A stretch of 64,000 nucleotides of DNA from Okapia johnstoni. Its lineage: Eukaryota > Chordata > Mammalia > Artiodactyla > Giraffidae. The position numbers and the translations under genes were made by a program. Below, one piece after another: positions 56,096 through 64,000 of this stretch (positions are counted from its first letter, which is position 1; every line of letters starts with the position of its first letter). The notes below the pieces were generated by a model that had not been told where the DNA came from, ran no database searches, and saw only the letters and a list, made by a program, of their open reading frames with translations. Where the stretch lies: the NCBI GenBank assembly GCA_024291935.2, contig CM044312.1:1057501-1121500 (forward strand), written 5' to 3'.

Positions 56096-57000
56096 CACGC
56101 TGAGCAAGGCCGTGGCCTCCCGAGGAGGCATCGCTGGAGGGGCCCGTGGGGAGAGGGCCGGGGCCTCCGAGCCAGCTGCAAGAGCCTGACTCAGAATCGC
56201 TGCACGCCCGGAGACGCCCATGCCCGAGGGTTTTATTTATGGAACCAAAGCTACAGGGAGAGGCAAACTTCATAGAAAATATAATTAGAATGTTCAGAGA
56301 GATGAGCAAAGATATTGCAGCCGTGGGGGTGGGGAGGCAAGATGCTATTTAAAACAGAACAAAGGATGAAAAAGAGCTCCTGTGACAGGAGAAGTAAAAA
56401 TTTTAATAGGATGTTTGCAAGAAACAGCTGAGGGAAGGGCCCGAAAAGTGAAACTAAGGCTGAACCATGGGGAAAGGGGTATGCAGAGCACAGTCTCCAT
56501 CAGGGGGCCTGGCGTGAGGTGGGAAGGGCTGCAGAGAGTGAGGCTGGGGAGACCACTGTGGACCGAGGCCCTGGGCCACGCGGGTCCCACGCTGCCCCCC
56601 ATGGGGCTGCACCCCGGCTGCACTAGGAGCTGCCTGGAAAGGGAAGGGGTGGGGGCCCTGAGCAAGACCCGGGATGAATTCCTGCCAGAGCCTCCCTTCA
56701 AGATGCAAGGTGTGTGCTAGTCTCGAAGGAAGTTTCCAGCAGACCCGCAGTCTTGCTCTTGCCCTCTCTGCTCCATCTTGCGGTTGCAGAGGGTGTGACG
56801 TACAAACCCTGAGCTGGTTGTGTGTGGTGGTTGTGTGCAGCTGCTGAGGACGTGTGTGACATTAATTCACGTCACGCTCAGCTTTGCACGTGTACAGCTC
56901 TGGACCTACTGCGTGTGAACTGCCAGGTCCCTCACACTGGTAACCAGATGGCTGTTGGGCAAGAACCAAGAGTAGCTGTGTCTTTGGAACATTTGAGGGT
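56096..57000. other. Intergenic DNA, no feature seen
   Basis: Mixed composition with an AT-rich patch at about 56,260-56,420. No repeat, gene or motif can be named. Confidence 0.6.
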
Positions 57001-57001
57001 T

Positions 57002-57216
57002 TCCCTGCTTCCCAGGAGGTGCTTGGGGTAAAGAATCTGCCTGCAATGCAGGAGATGCAGGAGATGTGGGTTCATTCCCTGGGTTGGAAAGATCCCCTGG
57101 AAGAGGGCATGGAAACCACTCGAGTATTCTTGCCTGGAGAATCCCACAGACAGAGGAGCCTGGAGGGCTACAGTCTGTGGGATCGCACAAAGTTGGACAC
57201 GACTGAGTAACTAATA
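57002..57216 (+). repeat. Bov-tA SINE (sense)
   Basis: GGGTAAAGAATCTGCCTGCA, TCTTGCCTGGAGAATCCCAC and AGTTGGACACGACTGAGTAA. An extra copy of GGAGATGCA is inserted near 57,050. Confidence 0.93.
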
Positions 57217-57218
57217 AC

Positions 57219-57304
57219 GGGTTCACTTCGCTGTACAGCAGAAACTAACACATTTTAAATCAACTATACTCCAATAAAAATTTTTAAAAATAAAGATAAA
57301 TGAG
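57219..57304 (+). repeat. L1 3' end fragment
   Basis: CTGTACAGCAGAAACTAACA, AAATCAACTATACTCCAATA and an A-rich tail: the usual last bases of ruminant L1 copies. Confidence 0.75.
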
Positions 57305-57678
57305 AGTTGAGCATAAAAATAATAAAGAGCATCATTTACAATGTCTAAAAATCTGTGCTCCTGTGAGTCAACGCACACATTAGGAAGAGAGAAAACAGAG
57401 ACGTGAAACCGAGGGCGTGGGTCAGGGGAAGGTCATGCGGGTGGTCACGGTGCTACTGGGCAACGTCCCGGGGGACTTGCAATGTTTCCAGATTTAAAAA
57501 CGGAATGAAAGAAGACAAGCAAATAAGTAAAATCTAACGTGGTGGAAACACAAAGGAAAGACGCATGTTGGTAGGAGACGGTGAAAAGCTGAAGCGGAAG
57601 CCATGGGAACCATCGTAAAGACCGGAATGTATCTCAGAGAGACTTGGCTATAAAAAGCGATGGTCATAGGAACTTGTC

Positions 57679-57929
57679 TGGGGGACTTCTCTGGTGGTCC
57701 AGTGGTTGAAAATCGCCTGCCAAGGCAGGAAACATGGTTCTATTCCTGGCCCAGGAAGATTCCACATGCCTCTGGGCAATGAAGCCTGTGCTCCACAGCA
57801 AAGAGAAGCCACCGCAGTGAGAAGCCCGCAAACCGCAGCCTCCTCCCCGCAACTAGAGAAAGCCCGCGCACAGCTACAAAGACCCAGCACGGCCAAAAAG
57901 AAATCAATTATAAATGTTTTTAAAAATAG
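57679..57929 (+). repeat. CHR-type SINE (sense)
   Basis: GGGGACTTCTCTGGTGGTCC head, AGAGAAGCCACCGCAGTGAG, AACTAGAGAAAGCCCGCGCA and an AT-rich tail. It is the clearest CHR copy in the window. Confidence 0.9.
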
Positions 57930-60470
57930 CTAACTTTTAGGGAAGGCTTGTAAGCAAAACAGAATTAAAATGCCAGACGGAAATCACATGGGGAAGGGGT
58001 GGAGCCATCAGGTGAAGCCGCCCTAGGCCTGCGTGTTCAGAGGACACCTGCTCGGGAAGGTGGCTCCACAAGAACGGGAGTCCTGGAGGGACAAAGAGGA
58101 GATGGGAACCTGATGGATCCAACAGCGAATCTTGCAGGAGGGGGAGGAGCAACGGCAGAAACCTGAGAGATAACACAAAGTGGGATGGCAGCGAGAAACC
58201 CCAAGTCATCCACTTTCACAGAAATGCAACTGAATTTAGTTATCGGTTAAAATAGAATCTCCAGTGGGAGCTTAAAAAATATATACAGTTTATAAGAACA
58301 TGTCTAAAATGAAATGGTTCGAAAACACAGAAGTAAATGCAAAAACTAAACCAGGCGCGTGCTGAAGAGCGAAGACCGGCGTAAGAGCCCCAAGTTTAGG
58401 ACATGTGCTGTCCAGTCCCCCCAAAAGTGCAGAAGCAGAGGGGGACCAGGGAAGTTCCCAGGAGAGAGTAGGACAGTGACACTTCTGAGACCGGAGACGG
58501 GGGAGGGGTCTTAAGGAGGCAGGAGAGGCCGACCACATCCGCTCTCCACCTGGGGGAAAAGGGACACAGTAGGGACCTGTCTGCACAGACATCCGTCCGT
58601 CCGAACCGCACCCCTCTGCTGGCTTGTCCACCGCAGGGACCGCAGGCTGGGTGCCCTCGCCTGCTCCAGCAGCAGGGCCGCCCCTGCCCCCGGTAGGGTG
58701 CCCCCCGCGGCATCAGCAGAGGCCTGTCTTCAGGACGCGCAGGACCGGCCCATGTTTCCCCTCGTGTGGGGCCGCTGGGCTGCTCACAGGACCCCCACGC
58801 TTCTTGTGATGATGACCCGTGTCTTGGGGCCCATACCCCCAGGGCACTGGGCTGGGCCCACCGCGGTCAGACAGCAGCCCACATCCTGTAGGACACCCAC
58901 AGCAGCTCAGCACCTTCAACCCCCGGGGCCGACGCGGGCTCCTGAAGCCACGTGCAGAGACGTCGGCCCGCCGTGGGCGCTCGGGCAGGGGACCGTCCTC
59001 CGCACTCTCCGGGGCGTCCACACCTCACCTCCGGCCTGGAGCCCGGGCTCTGTGCGGCCAGAGGCGGCCAGGTGAGCTTCTTCTCCAGGTACAAAGCACA
59101 GGGGTCAACCCAGGACCCCCACAGGCTCCCTGCCCTGGTCTCCATGGCCAAGACCCACCTGCTTCCCGGGGCCGTGACCTCGCCCTGACCCCTCCACCCT
59201 CGGAGACCCCACTTCCTCGACGTGAAATGCCCGCACAGGCTCGGGCGCCGCGGGTCCCCGGCTGTGCAGGGGTCCCCGTGAACTGCGAGGGGGTAGCTGG
59301 CAAGGCTCTGGGTCATCACCGGGAGGTTTAGCTTCATCAGTTCGACCAGCAGCGGCCCGGACGCAGGCTCCCCTGGGCTGGCCAGCACCGCCGCCCTTTT
59401 CTGGCCCGCCGTCTCATCCGCTCTGGTCCTCGGCCCGAGCCGCCGTTTCCAGCCTGTCCTCGCGCTCCGTGCGTCTCCTGCGGGGGGTGACATGGGACGC
59501 GATGCTCCTCCTGACCCGTCTCGTCTGCCCTCCCAGCAGTTACCCCGCTGCTTGCGCCTGACAAGTCGGAGGGCCCGCGGAACTAACCATGCGCCGATAG
59601 TCACTGCGAGCTGGTCAACCAGACAGGCCGTGTTTTTGGAAGTCACTAGTCCTGGAACTGGCGCAGACTTTGCCTAGCACAGAAATGGAGGGCCGCCCGG
59701 CTTTGTTCTATTTCAGCTGAGGTGTCACCTCGGCTCGCAGACAGTCCTGGGTGGATTCTCCTCGGTGATGGTTTGCCTGTTTTCATGACAAGAAACTGGA
59801 TAACACCAAACACACCTCTTCAGACACCGTTTTCCTATGAGCCCGTCTGAACTGCGTCCGTGCCTGGCCGCCCTAGGCGTGTCTGACCCTTTGTGACCCT
59901 GCCTCAGAAGCTCCCAAACGGAGCTCTTCATGGGCCTCCAGCGCGGGTGCCGTCAGCCCGTCACCCGAGTTCCACCAGCTGCAGGAGCCCCGGCAACTCT
60001 GCCCGGTTGCCCCCTGTCTCCACCTCCCTGTGGGGCGCCCAGGCCGGCCGCACACACGACGCAAAGGGACGAGACTGGAGGCCTCGGGCAGGAAGGACCG
60101 AGCCACTTGCATGCTGGCGTCCAGCACCCGGACTCTGCCGCCTCCTTCCAACTGACCGCCTTTGTCTGCCCGCCACCTCTGCGAGTGGACGCGGGAGAGA
60201 GCCAGGGACTCCCGGCTTTTCTGTTTCACTGCTTTTACATTCTTACACGATCAGTGTTACCGGTGACTGTCTCTAGGAGACCCTGGAAAGAGCAGGTGAT
60301 CCATGGCTCTTCATGAAAACTGTCCCCACGATTCTGAAAACAACACCCCCCACCACCCCCACAACAAAAAGATAGAAAGGCTCAGACTTCAGACGCAGAC
60401 TCAGTGTTCTGGAAGGAAGTTCTGTCGATTGTTCCTCTCATCTTTGGGGTCTTGCAATGCTTAGAAATTC
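57930..60470. other. Intergenic DNA, no gene seen
   Basis: AT-richer at 58,200-58,340, then GC-rich with moderate CpG (58,900-59,600). Open frames on both strands overlap and have no recognisable domains or splice context. Confidence 0.6.
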
Positions 60471-60479
60471 CTGGGCTGA

Positions 60480-60690
60480 ACCGGCCCTTGCTCAATAAAT
60501 GCTGTGATGCGGGGGTGACAAATGTAATTTTCACCTAAACCACTTCTCCGTCCCTCTGGAATAAAGCCTCTGCCTCTTTGAAATAAAGTTCTCTCTCTCC
60601 TCTTTCTTCCGCGTAATAGTCGTGGGGCTCCGGGTGGTGAGAGACGGCCTGCTGGTCCGGGCAGGTAATGACAGGTATTTTCGCGGCTTT
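60480..60690 (+). mobile_element. Possible solo LTR remnant
   Basis: Three AATAAA signals within 105 bp (CAATAAATGC, GAATAAAGCC, AAATAAAGTT) followed by a CT-rich run (TCTCTCTCTCCTCTTTCTTC) look like the poly(A)/R region of an endogenous retroviral LTR. No internal retroviral coding region, primer-binding site or second LTR was found. This could equally be an unrelated poly(A)-rich stretch. Confidence 0.3.
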
Positions 60691-61750
60691 TCCAGAGAAT
60701 TGGCTTCTTGTGTTGAGTGCTGGGCATAGGTCACCTCCTCCCTCGCAGAGGCCACGTCTGTGAGTCCATCTGTCCTCAGGAGCCTCACGTCCTGCCTCCA
60801 GGGCAGGGTCTGGGGTTAGGGGAGCCGCGGCAACGTGGGTGGAATGGGGGAGCCCAGATCGAGGGGCGCACAGTCGACTCCCCTCCCCGGGCAGGATGGC
60901 CCCTGAAGGGGGGCTCTAGCCCCCAGGCGTTTACTGCGGAACAAGCTCCTGCGCTGTTAACCAAGCTCTGGGCCCTCAGACGCCGCCCAGCCCGCCTGCT
61001 CGGAGTCCAGTGCCGGGGGCAGGCGACAAGGTGGGGGCGGGGGTGCCTGGCCCTCTGTCCCCTCTGTGCCCCTCTGCCTGCCACCAGCCGGGCAGTGGGG
61101 CAGCAGACACCGCCGTGTGGAGACCAGCCCAGAAACACAAGCCGCTGTGGACGGGACGCCCCGGAAAGGGCGCCAGGCTGCTCTCCCCCAGCAGGGAGGG
61201 AGGGCGCCGCGACCGCGGCAGCGCTGGCCCAGCTCCGTGGACGGAAGAAAGGCCTGGCAGCCTGTCGGTAAATGTTTCTTTGCCTCTGGGGTGGAGGCTG
61301 AGGGAGCCGAAGCGGGAGGTGGGGAGAAGGGTCCTCGCTGATCTGCCAGCCAAGGACCCGACCCCGCCCGGCTTCCGGCCCCGCGGGCCCGGAGGAGAAG
61401 CGTCTCCAATTCAGAAAATGCCACTTCTAGTGTTTCTATTCCATTTTGTCTCTGATCACACACACAAAAAAGGATGCCCCCAAAGGGTCACAGGGTTCAG
61501 TGAAAAATCCTACAAGCTTTTCCAGAACAAATAACAGACAATGACCCCTGGCCCTCTCTTTGCATAAGAATTAACGCCGGCGGCCCAGCCCCTCTAGTGG
61601 CAACTGGGACTTCGTAAATGCCAGCTTCTGATTTAAAACTCTGATTTTTTTTTTTCCCTCTTAAGAAGCCAGAAGAAAAGGGGTAACTCGGAGCTCATCT
61701 GCATCACAGATCAAGTCTCTCCGAGAAAATCAAGCATCCATAATTCATGG
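60691..61750. other. GC-rich DNA approaching a CpG island
   Basis: CpG rises from about 60,800 to 61,400. An AT-rich, repeat-free stretch with TTTGCATAAGAATTAAC and CATCCATAATTCATGGCATG lies at 61,560-61,750, immediately before the promoter-like cluster. No exon can be supported. Confidence 0.5.
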
Positions 61751-61783
61751 CATGTTTCCTGCCGGGGCTGGAGGCAGCGAGAT

Positions 61784-61828
61784 CCTAGCAACGGAGTCCT
61801 GGCAACGCGGCGCAGCCAATGGGGCGGG
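61784..61828 (+). promoter_or_regulatory. Core promoter cluster: two RFX half-sites, CCAAT box, GC box
   Basis: CCTAGCAAC at 61784-61792 and CCTGGCAAC at 61798-61806 are RFX half-sites 14 bp apart in the same orientation. CCAAT follows at 61816-61820 and GGGGCGGG at 61821-61828 (Sp/KLF). RFX plus NF-Y in this spacing is a known composite used by ciliary and MHC class II promoters. The expected start is 60-100 bp downstream, at or just before the pentamer array. Confidence 0.6.
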
Positions 61829-61917
61829 CTCGCCGCCCGCGGGAGGAGGGGAACGCGTGCCTGCGGCGGCCTCACGCCTGCACCCGCTTCAGGGGCTCTT
61901 GCTCGGGAGGGAGCGGC

Positions 61918-62226
61918 TGGGCTCGGCGCGACTCGACTCGGCTCGGCTCGGCTCGGCTCGGCTCCACTAGACTCGGCTCGGCTCGACTCGGCTCGACTCG
62001 GCTCGACTCGGCTCAGGTCGGCTCGGCTTGACTCGGCTCCGCTCGGCTCCGCTCGGCCCGACTAGACTCGGCTCGGCTCGGCTCGGCTCGGCTCGGCTCG
62101 ACTAGACTCGGCTCGGCTCGACTCGGCTTGACTCGGCTCCGCTCGGCTCCGCTCGGCTCGACTAGACTCGGCTCGGCTCGACTCGGCTTGACTCGGCTCC
62201 GCTCGGCTCCGCTCGGCTCGACTCGG
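61918..62226. repeat. CTCGG-type pentanucleotide array with 60-bp higher-order repeat
   Basis: About 62 pentamers, mostly CTCGG with CTCGA, CTCCG and CTAGA variants, nearly one CpG per unit. 62101-62160 and 62161-62220 are two identical 60-bp blocks (ACTAGACTCGGCTCGG to CCGCTCGGCTCG). A more diverged related block lies upstream (about 61,970-62,090). This shows a recent duplication on top of the simple repeat. The array lies just after the predicted transcription start. Confidence 0.95.
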
Positions 62227-63010
62227 GCGGGAGGGGACTAGAGCCGCTTAAAATCCGGCAGGGCCTGGGTTTTCTGAAGCCGCGGTAACCGCCACGCCCG
62301 CTGGCAGACGCGAGAGCTCGCGTTACTGAATTTAAAACACCACCTTCTCTCACCAGCCAGCAGTGTTCACAAAAAAATAATGCGACGCAGGCCCCGACTG
62401 CCGGCCTGAGAGGATTCCTGCTGGCGTTCGAGGGGACGTCGTGTGAGAACCGCCCCGCTGAACGTCCCGTCTCTCTCCCCGTCGCGGCTGCTCGCGCGTT
62501 CCTCCGAGAAGCGCTCTCGCACCTCAACTGCTGGAAGCCCGCGCCCAAGCCGGAGCCCTGGTCCCTCCGCAGGCCGCGCGGGTGCGGCTCTGCCCCCGGC
62601 TGCGCGGACCGGTGGCCGAGGAGCCCCGCGGAGGCGGGCATGTGCCCGCCGAGCAGGCCGCGGGCGCGTTTGTCTCTCAGAACGACGCCCTCGCGGCGGC
62701 AGCGACTGCCTCACCCCGAGCCGTCTCCGCGGAGGAGCAGCCAAGCTCTCACCGCGCAGCCCGCAGGTTCTCCGGAAGGACTCCGTTCAAGTCACCCCAC
62801 CGCCCCGAACCCCGCTTTGCGCCCTGCAGCGGAAGCGGGGCGTCGGGCCCTGCGACTCTAAGCTTACACTTCGCACACAGACCCCCTCTCCTACTCGGAG
62901 GTGTTACCGTGCGGTGTTGTCTGTGCGGGCAGAGCCTTCGGCGTGCCCTTCCCACGAGGAGACACCAGAGAAGCCTCGAGGGCTGGCAGCAACGAAAACA
63001 TGTCTTATGG

Positions 63011-63436
63011 GTGCTCCAAGCCGCATCTGGGGACTCGCTGCCCTGCACTGAACTCCGGTGAATTGAATAAATTAGCAAGAGCCTGGGCAAGCTGCCAAGA
63101 GCAAAGGAACCCGCAGGATCCCCACGGAGCCCAGCTCCAGCCCGGAAGCCCCTCCGGAAAGCGGGAGGGGCTCATCTTCAAAACCGCTCTGGAAGGAGAG
63201 CGCGGGAGAGGTGGTGATTCCCTGGCTGGGTTCATTCTGATGGCTCTTCAAACATTACTGCAAAAAATAGTCATCTCTGAAAAATCAGTGGTTTTTTTCT
63301 TTGTTGAAATGGGTGTTTTCCGTCAAGTCAAATGGGAACGTCACCTTTGCCAATAGTTTAGATTTAAAACCACACTGACATCTCTGCAGACTCAAATGGG
63401 CTCTGCAAAGCTCATCACAGTTTAAGGAAGAAATGC
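63011..63436. other. Intergenic DNA after the CpG island
   Basis: Unique-looking sequence becoming AT-rich (63,230-63,430). No feature can be supported. Confidence 0.6.
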
Positions 63437-63760
63437 ACGGGTCTTCCCTGGTGATCGAGGGGTTTGGGACTCAGCACTTCCAATGCAGGCTGTGCGGGTC
63501 CAATCTCTGGTCAGGGAACTAGTCACTCAGTTGTGTCTTTGTGACCCTGTGGACTGTAGCCCACCAGCCTCCTCTTTCCGTGGGATTCCCTAGGCAAGAA
63601 TAGTGGAGTGCGTAGCCTTTCCTTTCTCCAGGGGATCTTCCCCACCCAGGGACGGAACCCAGGTCTCCAACATTGCAGGCCGTTTCTTTACAGACTGAGC
63701 CACCAGGGAAGCCCCAGATCCCACATGCCATGGGACCAAAAAAAAAAAATTCTTTTTAAT
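63437..63760 (+). repeat. CHR-like SINE split by a younger Bov-tA SINE
   Basis: The CHR-like head (GGTCTTCCCTGGTGATCGAG to GGTCAGGGAACT, 63437-63518) resumes after the inserted SINE as AGATCCCACATGCCATGGGA and a poly(A) tail. The two parts join to a normal CHR layout, so the insertion order is clear. Confidence 0.85.
63519..63713 (-). repeat. Bov-tA SINE (antisense, nested)
   Basis: GACCCTGTGGACTGTAGCCC, GGCAAGAATAGTGGAGTGCG and AACCCAGGTCTCCAACATTG, ending GAGCCACCAGGGAAGCCCC. Inserted into the older CHR-like SINE. Confidence 0.93.
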
Positions 63761-64000
63761 TTGAAAAAGAAAAAGCAGACAGACAAACACACCCAGAGGC
63801 AGTCACTGCAGTGGAAACACGAGAGGCTGCGGGGGTGTTGATAATGGGACACATCACTATCTTTTCTGCGTTTAGTCACAGGAAGGAAGACTGTGTGCAG
63901 CAGATCTGACCTTTTATTAAAATCACCCCAGGATCCTCTGGTGCGTGCGGCTGAAAGACACACCCGCTAGGGAGGACGCTCCTGGCCACCCCTGCTTCCT
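63761..64000. other. Right edge, no feature seen
   Basis: A short AT-rich then GC-rich stretch to the end of the window. Nothing can be supported. Confidence 0.6.

Larger units (their letters stand above)
61750..63010. promoter_or_regulatory. CpG island with promoter features
   Basis: Dense undecayed CpG across more than 1 kb, including CGCCGCCCGCGGG-like, GTCGCGGCTGCTCGCGCG and GCCGCGCGGGTGCGG words. It starts with an RFX/CCAAT/GC-box cluster (61,784-61,828) and contains the CTCGG pentamer array (61,918-62,226). It looks like a constitutive promoter of an unidentified, possibly non-coding, transcript. The direction is uncertain; the motif order suggests + strand. Confidence 0.65.

Overview
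This is a piece of a mammalian nuclear genome, from a bovid or close ruminant relative. Two things show it. Split exons with consensus splice sites encode the C-terminal end of PTPRN2 (phogrin / IA-2beta). The interspersed repeats include ruminant-specific Bov-tA SINEs, BovB/ART2A RTE fragments and cetartiodactyl CHR-type SINEs. The exact species cannot be told from the sequence alone. Operons, ribosome binding sites and CRISPR arrays do not apply here, and none were seen.

Positions 1 to about 30,090 are the 3' part of PTPRN2 on the + strand. Six coding exons (5544-5663, 6688-6854, 11431-11484, 13751-13815, 25062-25135, 28367-28438) join in frame without a break. They encode the second half of the single cytoplasmic PTP-like domain down to the stop codon. 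The rest of the gene lies upstream of the window. The intron between the second and third exons carries the mir-153-2 hairpin (8627-8713). The intron that splits the P-loop codon starts with GC instead of GT, and holds a TG-rich repeat and a 380-bp CCTCCC tract close to its acceptor. A perfect RFX X-box palindrome lies 47 bp after the fourth exon. The 3' UTR runs to an ATTAAA signal at 30066 and has absorbed a SINE piece.

From about 30.1 kb to the end I see no convincing protein-coding gene. This is GC-rich intergenic DNA with many local tandem repeats (units of 19, 21, 31, 37, 43, 48 and 94 bp), SINE and LINE fragments, and a few AT-rich blocks with clustered homeodomain/SOX-like words that look like candidate conserved non-coding elements (34.5-34.8, 47.2-47.4 and 51.9-52.6 kb). 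CpG-rich blocks occur at about 34.85-35.2 kb and 61.75-63.0 kb. The second looks like a real promoter: two RFX half-sites, a CCAAT box and a GC box within 45 bp, followed at once by a 310-bp CTCGG-type pentanucleotide array containing two perfectly identical 60-bp higher-order copies.

Functionally the window is one neuroendocrine secretory-granule gene end that also hosts a brain/islet microRNA, followed by regulatory-looking intergenic DNA. The most unusual signals are the GC-AG intron inside the catalytic-loop codon, the RFX-type motifs, and the promoter-linked pentamer array.
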